From Symbiodinium natans (Eukaryota > Sar > Dinophyceae > Suessiales > Symbiodiniaceae), in contig CAJNDS010000080.1 in assembly GCA_905221605.1 (NCBI GenBank), positions 457,501 through 521,500 on the forward strand: a stretch of DNA of 64,000 nucleotides, given 5' to 3'. The translations under genes were made by a program, and so were the position numbers. Positions 40,388 through 51,510 of this stretch are shown here, in pieces. The notes beneath the pieces are model-generated. The model worked only from the letters and a program-made list of their open reading frames with translations, did no database searches and was not told the DNA's origin. The first letter of the stretch is position 1, and every line of letters begins with the position of its first letter.

Positions 40388-41700
40388 GCATTTTCGTAGC
40401 TCCGGAGACCTGGTTTCAAGCCCAAATGCTCAGAGCTCAAGCAGAGCCAAGTTGGTCTGCAGGGAAACGAGGCTCCCACAGAAACCTTCTTTGCAGCAGC
40501 TGGAGGCACCTTTGCAGACATAGACATGGTTGCGGAATTCTGCGAGGGAGAAGGCTTTGGCTTGGCCAATGCCGTGGTCTCAGACGCCAGGTTCGAAGCT
40601 AAGACGCTCAGAGCTCGAGCAAGGCAAGTTGGTCTGAGGCGACCGCAGAAACCGTCCTGGAAGCCGCTGGGGGCACCTGCGGACAAATGATATTGTTTTA
40701 GGATTCTGTGAGGGAGAAGAGCTCTGACAGAGCTCGAGCAGAAGCAAGTTGGTCTGAGGCGCCCGCAGAAACCATTCTGAACGCCGCTGGCGGCACCTGC
40801 AGACAAATGATGTTGTTTTGGGATTCTGTGTCTCAGACGCCTGGTTTGAAGCTAAGACGCAGAGGCAAGTTGGTCTGAGGCGCCCGCAGAAAGCATCCTG
40901 GAAGCCGCTGGGGACACCTGCGGACAAATGATGTTGTTTTGGGATTCTGTGTCTCAGACGCCTGGTTTGGAGCTAAGACGCTCAAATCTCGAGCAGAGGC
41001 AAGTTGGTCTGAGGCGCCCGCAGAAAGCATCCTGGAAGCCACTGGGGACACCTGCGGACAAAGGATGTTGTTTTGGGATTCTGTGAGGGAGATGGTTCCT
41101 CTGCCTTGGCCAACGCCGTAGTCTCAGATGCCTGGTTTGAAGCTAAGACGCTCAGAGCCCGAGCAGAGGCTGGTCTGAGGCGCCTGCAGAAAGCATCCTG
41201 GAAGCCACTGGGAACGCCTGCTGACAAAGGATGTTGTTTTGGGATTCTGCGAGGGAGATGGTCCCTCTGCCTTGGCCAACGCCGTAGTCTCAGATGCCTG
41301 GTTTGAAGCTAAGAGGCTCAGAGCCCGAGCAGAGGCAAGTTGGTCTGAGGCGCCCGCAGAAACCATCCCGCTGGCGGTACCTTCAGACAAGTGATGTTGT
41401 TTTGGGATTCTGTGTCTCAGACGCCTGGTTTGAAGCTAAGACGCAGAGGCAAGTTGGTCTGAGGCGCCCTCAGAAAGCATCCTGGAAGCCGCTGGGGACA
41501 CCTGCGGACAAATGATGTTGTTTTGGGGTTCTGTGAGGGTGAAGGTCCCTCTGCCTGGAGCTTCGGCTTGGCCAACGCCGTAGTCTCAGATGCCTGGTTT
41601 GAAGCTAAGACGTTCAATTCTCGAGCAGAGGCAAGTTGGTCTGAGGCGCCCGCAGAAACCATGCTGGAAGCTGTCAAGGTCGCAGCGCTACTGCCTGCTC
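40090..41700. repeat. Coding-like tandem repeat, 120-168 bp units
   Basis: About ten units. The later ones share TGATGTTGTTTTGGGATTCT, AAGCTAAGACG and GTTGGTCTGAGGCGCCC. Spacing of the first motif is 120, 120, 134, 168, 163 and 120 bp. The plus strand gives the recurring peptide VVSDAWFEAKTLRARAEA with SWSEAPAETILEA. Minus-strand frames are also open because of unit length. It may be an expanded exon array of the gene starting at 39944. Confidence 0.7.
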
Positions 41701-41719
41701 CTGCCTGAGTGGCGACGAA

Positions 41720-42075
41720 GATGAAGACGGCAGAAGATAGGGGGATGATGGGGGATGACGGGGGATGATGAGGGATGATGGAGGATGATGGGGGATGATG
41801 AGGGATGATGGAGGATGATGAAGGATGATGAAAATGATGGGGGATGATGAAGATGATGGGCGAAGATGACGGATGATGGGGGATGATGAAGGATGATGAA
41901 CATGATGGGGGAGGATGACAAATGATGGGGGATGATGAGGGATGATGGGGGATGATGAGGGATGGTGGGGGATGATGGGGCATGATGGGGGATGATGGGG
42001 GATGAAGAGGGATGATGAAGGATGATGAAGATGATGGGGGATGATGGGGGATATTGCGGGAAATGAGGGATGATG
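41720..42075. repeat. GGGGATGATGA minisatellite
   Basis: Variable GATGATGGGG units over about 350 bp. Ile/His/Pro frames on the minus strand are repeat translations. Confidence 0.95.
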
Positions 42076-42099
42076 AGGGACGGTGGTGGAGGGCCCCTC

Positions 42100-43390
42100 A
42101 TTTGCTTTTTGAATTTTAATGAAAATTTGAAAAAGCTTAATATCTGCAAAAAAACAAAAGCACTTTTTCAAAATGTTGAGGATTTTTTTGGCTAAAATTT
42201 TAGGAATACTGTTTTTCCCTTAAACTTTGGAAAAGGGGCCGTGTCCGTGGAGCTACCTGACCCTTTTAAAATATCTAACATCTTAAACATCCTAAAAATC
42301 TACACAACATTTTTGATTCTATGCTTAAAGGAGTTTTGTCGATTTTAAAATGCATCTAACCCTTGAAAAGACAATTGATTATGTAATTTAATCGGTCGAC
42401 TAAAACAATTAGTCGCACTAAAAAATCGGCCTTGGGAAGAGGGGCCCTGGGTTTAGGAGAAGCACCAAACGATTTAAATTTTAAAAATCCTTCAAAACCT
42501 TAAAAATAAAACCAAAATAATACATTGTTTACGCATATAATCCTTACACAAAATGAATGCGAGGCCGAATATTTGTTTAAGGATTTTATGTATTCTAAAA
42601 TCGACTAAAATCCTGAAAAAATAAAATATTTTGATTTTATTCTTCAAATCTGCCGATTAAGAAATTTAATTGCGCAAGAAAATCCGCCTTAAGAATGGGA
42701 GCTTTGGTTTTAGGGAAAGCCCCAAATCGATTCAATTGTTCGAAAAACCCTTAAAATCCTTCAACAAATCAACATAATTTATTGTTTTACGGATTTTCAG
42801 GATTTTATTCGATTTGAAAATGCATAAACAAACTAACATGCGAGGCCGAATATTGTTCTAGGAGAAGCCCCACACGATTTAAATTTTTAAAACCCCTTAA
42901 AATCCATAACAAATAAAATCAGAATAATTTATTTTTTGAGGATTTCAAGGATTTTAGTTGATTTTAAAATGCGTAAAATCCTTTAAAAATAAAATCGAGG
43001 CCGAATATTGTTTTAGGAGAAGCCCCGAACGATTCAAATATTTAAAAACCCTTCAAACCCATTAAAAAAACACAATCAAAATAATTTATTTTTTAAGGAT
43101 TTTAAGGATTTTAGTCGAGTTTAAAATTCATAAAATCCTAAAAAAAATAAAATCCGAGGCCGAATATGTTTTTTAAGGATTTTATGCATTTTAAAATCGA
43201 CTAAAATCCTTAAAATCCATAAAGAATAAGTATTTTGATTTTGTTTTTTATGGATTCTAAGGATTTTTAAAAATTTAAATCGCTTGGGGCTTCTCCTAAA
43301 AAAATGCATCGGGTTTTTTTTGTTTATGGATTTTATGTACTTAAAAAGCGAAAAAAAACCTTAAAATCCTCAAAAAATATACCTTGAAGT
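42100..43390. repeat. Degenerate AT-rich tandem repeat
   Basis: At least four units marked by GAGGCCGAATAT (about 42559, 42840, 42986, 43157), AGGAGAAGCCCC and AATAATTTATT. Inner parts recur in inverted order (AAGGATTTTA versus TAAAATCCTT). No gene seen. Confidence 0.75.
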
Positions 43391-43484
43391 CCGTGAGGTC
43401 GAGGCCAAGCACTACGCCAAATGGGCCCTAAAGGTCCTACATACCTTGTTCTAAACCCTGAAGATGCACTATAAGAACTCACAA

Positions 43485-43965
43485 AAACTTAAGACATAAA
43501 CCCTAAACTCCCTAAACCCTAAAGTTCGGAGTGCAAAAGCAGGCCTCTCGACGGTCCCGAGAAAGTCCTTGAAGAACAACCTGCTGGACTGCTCAATAGG
43601 ATTTCGGGCCTTAAACCCTAAACCCTAAACCCTAAACTTACCAGTGAGAATGGCAAGTCAAATGTAAGCCCTCAAATTTCGAACCTGGAGGAACGACTCT
43701 AACCGGTACTCACATGGTAGGGTGCAATCTCGGCTTTGCTTTGCAGCTCTAGGGTTTTTAGGGTTCAGGGTTTAGGAGTAGCCCTAAACCCTAAACCCTA
43801 ACCCTAAACCCTAAACCCTAAACGGAGTCGTAGGGTTTAAGGTGGCAGTACTTGCTTGCAAGGCCTCAGCATCCAGCGCGCCCCGGATGTATCTGACCTG
43901 TGGAGAAACTGTCTCTAAGAAAATATTCAAAACAGGGTTTAGGGTTTAGGGTTTATGGTTTAGGG
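43485..43965. repeat. Telomeric arrays with a fusion-type junction
   Basis: CCCTAAA 43610-43637. Short TTTAGGG (43750-43774) meets CCCTAAA (43781-43823) across GAGTAG. TTTAGGG follows at 43936-43965. The next 440 bp hold an AT microsatellite region and no gene. Confidence 0.85.
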
Positions 43966-44403
43966 CCCCCCTTAGAAGAAATGAAGGGGATCTGCAAAAA
44001 CCCTTGCTTATAGCTTAAGGGGTATGGGTCTGGGGTATCTGGAATTAGTCTTAGACTCCCAACCTACGCTACTTAAGCACCCAAGGCATACCTACTTTCC
44101 GGTAGGTTTGTCGGACTCCACCAAGAAGTTGCTTTCTGGTTCTTGCGGTGTGTGCATATATACACATGAATCACATGTGTATATATACACAGAAAACATG
44201 ACATACATTACAAAAAAACAGATATTCATCTAAATATGATACACAATACATTATAAATATGAATGCAAATAGAACCTAAACATATAAACCTTGTGTAAAT
44301 ACCAACACAAACTCCAGAGTGTTGGGCCTGTGCTCGTGGATTGGAGGAGGAGTTGTTGGCCAAGCGCTCTGAAACCGCTGCTAATGCCTCGGCAGCACAG
44401 GTT

Positions 44404-44429
44404 GGGGGGGGGGGGGGGGGGGGGGGGGT
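44404..44429. repeat. Poly-G tract
   Basis: About 25 G, directly before the inverted-repeat end of the satellite assembly. Confidence 0.95.
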
Positions 44430-44434
44430 GGGTG

Positions 44435-44464
44435 GCTTAAATAGGGTCTATTTGGAAGCTGGGA
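44435..44464. repeat. 30-bp terminal repeat, copy 1 left end
   Basis: Identical to 51481-51510 and the exact reverse complement of 57695-57724. Starts GCTTAAATAGGGTCTATTTG. Confidence 0.9.
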
Positions 44465-47158
44465 CTCGGGTTTTCTTATAGCCATACACGTTTCCACGAG
44501 GGTACGCTGCTGTCACGTCAGTCGTACTATGGAGGCCTCAGGAACAAGAACCAGGTAGTTCCTCTTTTCTCTTCTCTTTTTCTCCTCAATCCTAAAGTCG
44601 AAGGCTCTCGTGAGGAGAAGAGAAGGGAGAGAAGGAGGGAAAGATAAGAGGAACACGATTTTCATGGGAAGAGCCAAGAAAAGAATAGAAGAGAGATAAA
44701 ACAAGGCGCAAAGAAGATGGTACTCTTCTTTATCTATCCTCTCTCCCTTATCTCTCTGTTCCCTCTGTCTTTTCGAAATGAGAAAAACAAAAAGAAAGAT
44801 GAAAAGAAGAAGGGTTAGGAAAAGAGCCGAAGAGATAGGCCGAAAAGAGGGGTATGGTGAAGTACGGCAAAGGTCCACGCACAAGGAGTCACCTTCTGCT
44901 TACCCTTCCACTGCTTGATTTTACAAGCTCCTTTCTTGTGTTTTATCAGTTAAAATTAAAAGGAAACAGAAGGAGAGAAGGGAAAGGGAAGTGAGAGAGG
45001 AGAGACAACAAGGAGGCCATTTTAATTTCCTGTGAGTTATCAAAAGGAATGCAATATTATGGGAAGAGCAATGGAAAAAAAGAGTGGAAGAGAAATTAAG
45101 ACAGGAGAGGGAGGTGCAAAAATAAGGCAAAGAGAAGATGGTGCCGTTTTCATCTCACCTCTCGTTCTTATCTTCCTCTTCTCTGGTTCTTTTCCCTGTG
45201 AAATAAAAAAACAAAAGGAAGGACAATGAACATATAAAGGAACCCGTTTTCGTTTTCCGTTTGGGCACAAGGAAAAAAACAGAGGCGATAGGGCGAGAGG
45301 AGGGGTTTGCTGAAGCATGGGGAGGGTGTACGGGCAAGGGGCCAACTCCGCCCACTTCCCCCATCCATTGAAAGAGGAAAAGGAACAGGGCCTCCATTCC
45401 CCTCTTATTCTTCCTTTCTTGCGTTTTTGTCGTTTAGAAGGGAACAGGAGAAGAGGAGGGAGAGAGAAGGAGAGAGGAGACATAAAAAGGGTTGCATTTT
45501 TAATGGGAAGAGCAAAGAAAAGACCAGAAGAGAGATGATGGGAGAAGAGGGGGAGACAAAACAAGGCGCACAGAAAATGGGCAGATAAGAAGAGAGGAAA
45601 GGGAATGACCAAGTACAATGAGGAGTTCTTCAATTTCCCTCCCTATCTCTTATGTTACTTTTCCTTCTTGTGGGGTGTCCCTTTTTCTCTTGAAGATGCA
45701 GAAAACGATTGAAAAGGACACCCGTTCCATCGCCCATATGTAGGGAAAAAGAGAGAGAATCATGAGCATCAGCTGGGCTTGCTGCCAATCCAACATGGGC
45801 GTCCCTTTTAATCGCATTCTGTGTCCTTTTTTCTCGCTTGAAGATGCAGAAAACGATCCAAAAGCACATCTGTTGGAGGAAGAGAGAAGGAGAGAGGAGA
45901 GATACCAAGGATTGCATATTTAATGGGAAGAGCAAGGAAGAGAATAGAAGACAGATGAATAGAGAAGATGGCGCTCTTCTTTATCTATTCTCTCTCCCTT
46001 GTTTCTCCCTTCCCTCTTTCTTTTCGAAATGAGAAAAACAAAAAGGAAGAACTATGAGAAGGAGAAGAGTAAGGAAAGGAACAGAAGAGATAGGCCGAGA
46101 GGATGAATATGATGGAGTATTATGGAAAGGCTCACGCGCAAGGAGTCACCCTCTGCTTACCTTTTCACTGCTTTATCATATGAGTTCCTTTCTTGTGTTT
46201 TATCAGTTAAAAGGAAGCGGAAGAAGAGAAGGTAAAGGGAAGTGAGAGAGGAAAGATAACAAGGATGCTATGTTTCCCGAAGCGTGCTGCAAGGAATAGA
46301 AGAGACAGGAAGCAAGGAGACGGAATCACAAAATAAGGCGCAAAGCTGTACATATCATCTCTCCCTTGTCTCTCCCTATTCCCTTTCGAACTAGAAAAAA
46401 CCATTCTTGCTTTTCACAGATAGGTTCCCTCTCTCCTCTTCAGGAAATCCCCTTTCCCTTATGTTGCTTTTTGAAGCGAATAAGAAAAATAGCAGATAAG
46501 AAGAGAGGAAAGGGTCAATTTCCCTCCCTATCTCTTATGTTGCTTTTCCTTCTTGTGGGGTGTCCCTGTTTCTCTTGAAGATGCAGAAAACGATTGAAAA
46601 GGACACCCGTTCCATCGCCCATGTGTAGGGAAAGAGAGAGAATCATGAGCATCAGCTGGGCTTGCTGCCAATCCAACATGGGCGTCCCTTTTAATCGCAG
46701 TCTGTGTCCTTTTTTCTCGCTTGAAGATGCAGAAAACGATCCAAAAGCACATCTGTTGGAGGAAGAGAGAAGGAGAGAGGAGAGATACCAAGGATTGCAT
46801 ATTTAATGGGAAGAGCAAGGAAGAGAATAGAAGACAGATGAATAGAGAAGAGGGAGAGACAAAACAAGGCGCAGAGAAGATGGCACTCTTCTTTATCTAT
46901 TCTCTCTCCCTTGTTTCTCCCTTCCCTCTTTCTTTTCGAAATGAGAAAAACAAAAAGGAAGAACTATGAGAAGGAGAAGAGTAAGGAAAGGAACAGAAGA
47001 GATAGGCCGAGAGGATGAATATGATGGAGTATTATGGAAAGGCTCACGCGCAAGGAGTCACCCTCTGCTTACCTTTCCACTGCTTTATCATATGAGTTCC
47101 TTTCTTGTGTTTTATCAGTTAAAAGGAAGCAGAAGAGAAGGGAAAAGCAAAAATTGAG
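44465..47158. repeat. Purine/pyrimidine-rich repeat block, copy 1
   Basis: Four to six diverged units of about 400-500 bp. Each has a GAGAGGAGA run, TTTAATGGGAAGAGCAA, AACAAGGCGCA and TCTTTTCGAAATGAGAAAAA. Long Phe/Leu/Ser frames on the minus strand result from pyrimidine bias and are not annotated as genes. Confidence 0.8.
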
Positions 47159-49510
47159 CCCAACATTTTAGGACCAGGGCTTGCGATCTGACTCTTTGGA
47201 GCAAAAATCGATTCCAAAATCTTAGGGACCAGGGCTTGCGATGTTACTCTTTGGAGCAAGAAATGAGCCCAAAATCTTAAAGACCGGGGCTTGCGATTTC
47301 ACCTTTTGGAGCAAATACTGGGCCCAAAATCTTAGGGACCAGGGCTTGCAATTTGACTCCGTGGAGCACAAATCGACCCCGAAATCTTAGGGACCAGGGC
47401 TTGCGATTTGACTCTGTGGAGCACAAATCGACCCCGAAAACTTAGGGACCAGGGCTTGCGATTTGACTCTTTGGAGCAAAAATCGACCCAAAAATCTAAG
47501 GGACCAGGGCTTGCGATTTTACTCTTTGGCGCAAAAACTGGGCCCCAAATCTTAGGGACCAGGGCTTGCGATGTCACTCTTTGGAGCAAAATTGAACCCA
47601 AAGTCTTAGGGACCAGGGCTTGCGATTTGACTCTTTGGAGCAAAAACTGGGCCCAAAATCTTAGGGAGCAGGGTTTGCGATTTGACTCTTTGGAGCAAAA
47701 ACTGGGCCCCAAATCTTAGGGACCAGGGCTTGCGGTGTCACTCTTTGGAGCAAAAATTGAACCCAAAATCTTAGGGACCAGGGCTTGCGATTTGACTCTT
47801 TGAACCAAAAACTGGGCCCAAAATCTTAGGGACAAGGGCTTGCGATGTCACTCTTTGGAGCAAAAAATGAACCCAAAATCTTAGGGACCAGGGCTTGCGA
47901 TTTGACTCTTTGGAGCAAAAACTGGCCCCAATCTTAGGGACCAGGGCTTGCGATTTGACTCTTTGGAGCAAAAATTGAACCCAAAATCTTAGGGACCAGG
48001 GCTTGCGATTTGACTCTTCGGAGCAAAAACTGGGCCCAAGATCTTAGGGACCAGGGCTTGCGATGTCACTCTTTGGAGCAACAATGAATGCAAAATCTTA
48101 GGGACCAGGGCCTGCGATTTGACTCTTTGGAGCAAAAATTGAACCCAAAATCTTAGGGACCAGGGCTTGCGATTTGACTCTTTGGAGCAAAAACTGGGCC
48201 CAAGATCTTAGGGGCCAGGGCTTGCGATGTCACTCTTTGGAGCAAAAATGAACCCAAAATCTTAGGGACCAGGGCTTGCGATTTGACTCTTTGAAGCAAA
48301 AACTGGGCCCCAAATCTTAGGGACCAGGGCTTGCGATGTCACTGTTTGGAGCAAAAAACGAACCCAAAATCTTAAGGACCAGGGCTTGCGATGTCACTCT
48401 TTGGAGCAAAAATTGAACCCAAAATCTTAGGGACCAGGACTTGCGATGTCACTCTTTGGAGCAAAAACTGGGCCCCAAATCTTGGGGACCAGGGCTTGCG
48501 ATGTCACTCTTTGGAGCAAAAAATGAACCCAAAATCTTAGGGACCAGGGCTTGCGATTTGACTCTTTGGAGCAAAAACTGGGCCCCAAATCTTCGGGACC
48601 AGGGCTTGCGATGTCACTCTTTGGAGCAAAAAACGAACCCAAAATCTTAAGGACCAGGGCTTGCGATGTCACTCTTTGGAGCAAAAATTGAACCCAAAAT
48701 CTTAGGGACCAGGACTTGCGATGTCACTCTTTGTAGCAAAAACTGGGCCCCAAATCTTAGGGACCAGGGCTTGCGATTTGACTCTTTGGAGCAAAAATTG
48801 AACCCAAAATCTTAGGGACCAGGGCTTGCGATTTGACTCTTCGGAGCAAAAACTGGGCCCCAAATCTTAGGGACCAGGGCTTGCGATGTTACTCTTTGGA
48901 GCAAATATTGAACCCAAAATCTTAGGGACCAGGGCTTGCGATTTGACCCTTTGGAGCAAAAACTGGGCCCAAAATCTTAGGGACCAGGGCTTGCGATTTG
49001 ACTCTTTGGAGCAACTTGGCCCAAGATCTTAGGGACCAGGGCTTGCGATGTCACTCTTTTGGGCAAGAAATGAGCCCAAAATCTTAGGGAGCAGGGCTTG
49101 CGATTTGACCCTTTGGAGCAAAAAACTGTGCCCCAAATCCTAGGGACCAGGGCTTGCGGTTTGACTCTGTGGAGCAAAAATTGAACCCGAAATCTTCGGG
49201 ACCAGGGCTTGCGATTTGACTCTTCGGAGCAAGAAATGAGCCCAAAATCTTAAGGACCAGGGCTTGCTTTGGAGCAAAAAACTGAGTCCAAAATCTTAGG
49301 GACCAGGGCTTGCGATTTGACTCTTTGGAGCAAAAACTGTGCCCCAAATAATAGGGACCAGGGCTTGCGATGTTACTCTTTGGGGCAAGAAATGAGCCCA
49401 AAATCTTAGGGACCAGGGCTTGCGATGTTACTCTTTGGGGCAAGAACTGAGCTCAAAATCTTAGGGACCAGGGCTTGCGATGTCACTTTTTGGAGCAAAA
49501 ACTGTGCCCT
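47159..49510. repeat. 55-bp satellite, copy 1
   Basis: About 42 tandem units with the core CAGGGCTTGCGATTTGACTC and GGAGCAAAAA. Variants with CTGGGCCCC and with TTGAACCC largely alternate, giving a 110-bp higher-order period. Confidence 0.95.
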
Positions 49511-49890
49511 AGTATTGGGGGGAGGAGGGCTCGTGATTTAGTATTGGTGATTTAGTATTGGGAGGAGGCCCGGGCTCGTAAATTAGTATTGGGGGGAGGC
49601 CCGGGCTCGTGATTTAGTATTGCGGGAGGCCCGGGCTCGTGATTTAGGATTGGGGGGAGGCCCGGGCTCGTGATTTAGTATTGGGGGGAGGCCCGGCCTC
49701 GTAATTTGGAGGCCCGGGCTCGTGATTTAGCCCGGGCTCGTGATTTAGTATTGGGGGGAGGCCCGGGCTCGTGATTTAGTATTGCGGGAAGGCCCGGGCT
49801 CGTAATTTAGTATTGGGGGGAGGCCCGGGCTCGTGATTTCGTATTGGGGGGAGGCCCGGCTCGTGGTTTAGTGTTGGGGGGAGGAGGATG
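49511..49890. repeat. 31-bp satellite, copy 1
   Basis: About twelve units of GGGCTCGTGATTTAGTATTG plus GGGGGAGGCCC. Confidence 0.95.
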
Positions 49891-49904
49891 CCCCAGCCCC
49901 CACC

Positions 49905-50660
49905 CCCCATTTGGAAATAAATGAATTACTTGAATTAATTGAAATAATTGAATTAATTCAATTAATTCAATTAATTGATTTATTTCCAAAGGGGAGGTGG
50001 AATTAATTGAATTAATTGAATTAATTCAATTATTTCAATTAATTCAAGTAATTCATTTATTTCCAAATGGGGTGGATTCCCCAGCCCCCACCCCCCCCTT
50101 TGGAAATAAATGAATTAATTGAATTAATTGAATTAATTGAATTAATTGAATTAATTGAATTAATTGAATTAATTCAATTAATTCAATTAATTCATTTATT
50201 TCCAAAGGGGAGGTGGAATTCATTGAATTAATTGAATTAATTGAATTAATTCAATTAATTCAATTAATTCAATTAATTCAATTAATTCATTTATTTCCAA
50301 ATGGGGGGGATTCCCCAGCCCCCACCCCCCCCCCCTTTGGAAATAAATAAATTAATTGAATTAATTCAATTAATTCAATTAATTCATTTATTTCCAAAGG
50401 GGGGGGAGGGGTGGGGGCTGGGGAATCCCCCCATTTGGAAATAATTGAATTAATTGAATTAATTCAATTAATTCAATTAATTCAATTAATTCAATTAATT
50501 CAATTAATTCCCCTTTGGAAATAAATGAATTAATTGAATTAATTCAATTAATTCAATTATGTCAATTAATTCAATTAATTCAATTAATTCAATTAATTCA
50601 ATTAATTCATTTATTTCCAAAGGGGGGGGGTGGGGGCTGGGGAATCCCCCCCATTTGGAA
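49905..50660. repeat. 9-bp AATTAATTG palindromic arrays, copy 1
   Basis: Blocks of ATTAATTGA switch to the inverse TCAATTAAT and are framed by inverted TTTGGAAATAAATGAA / TTCATTTATTTCCAAA, with C-rich and G-rich edges. The whole is a series of large hairpins. Ile/Asn/Ser and Glu/Leu/Ile frames are repeat translations. Confidence 0.95.
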
Positions 50661-50689
50661 ATGACTGAACTAATTGAACGAAATTATTT

Positions 50690-51354
50690 AAACTATGGCG
50701 GCTCGATTTGGCCAAATTTTGCCGGGCAGCCTGCGGGCAAAATTTGGCCAAATCGGGTTGCTCTTCGTATGCCATGAGAAATGCGCGGCTCGATTTGGCC
50801 AAGTTTTGCCCGGAGGCTGCCCGGCAAAATTTGGCCAAATCGAGCCGCGCATTTCTCAGCGCGTACGACGAGCAGCCCGATTTGGCCAAATTTTGCCCGC
50901 AGACTTCCCGGCAAAATTTGGCCAAATCGAGCCGCGATAGTTTAAATAATTTCGGGCCTCCAGAAAGGCGCGGCTCGATTTGGCCAGATTTTGCCGGGCA
51001 GTCTGCGGGCAAAATTTGGCCAAATCGAGCTGCTCGTCGAACGCGATGAGAAATGCGCGGCTCGATTTGGCCAAATTTTGCCGGGCAGCCTCCGGGCAAA
51101 ATTTGGCCAAATCGAGCCGCGCCTTTCTGAAGCCCGAAATTTTTAAACTATCGCGGCTCGATTTGGCCAAATTTTGCCGGGCAGCTTCCGGGCAAAATTT
51201 GGCCAAATCGGGCTGCCCTTCGTATGCGATGAGAAATGCGTGGCTCGATTTGGCCAAATTTTGCCCGGAGGCTGCCCGGCAAAACTTGGCCAAATCGAGC
51301 CGCGATAGTTTAAATAATTTCGGGCCTCCAGAAAGGCGCGGGGCTCCTTTGGCC
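50690..51354. repeat. Seven tandem GGCCAAATTTTGCC hairpins
   Basis: Each hairpin has arms CGGCTCGATTTGGCCAAATT and its inverse around GGGCAGCCTGC-like loops. They are spaced about 90 bp, with variable linkers (GATGAGAAATGCG or TAGTTTAAATAATTTCGGGC). The block runs into the assembly gap and has no counterpart in copy 2. Confidence 0.9.
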
Positions 51355-51454
51355 NNNNNNNNNNNNNNNNNNNNNNNNNNNNNNNNNNNNNNNNNNNNNN
51401 NNNNNNNNNNNNNNNNNNNNNNNNNNNNNNNNNNNNNNNNNNNNNNNNNNNNNN
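51355..51454. other. Assembly gap of 100 N
   Basis: Exactly 100 undetermined bases, the usual placeholder for a gap of unknown size. Confidence 1.
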
Positions 51455-51510
51455 GGGGGGGCGGGGGGGGGGCGTGGGTGGCTTAAATAGGGTCTATTTG
51501 GAAGCTGGGA

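Noticed and set aside
44513-46818. Several 100-200 residue Phe/Leu/Ser-rich minus-strand frames resembling membrane proteins
   Set aside because: They are produced by pyrimidine-rich repeat units and repeat identically in copy 2. There is no conserved motif and unit boundaries ignore the frame.
47332-49443. Frames across the 55-bp satellite (SKESNRKPWSLRF-type repeats)
   Set aside because: Satellite translation, and the frame persists only between length variants.
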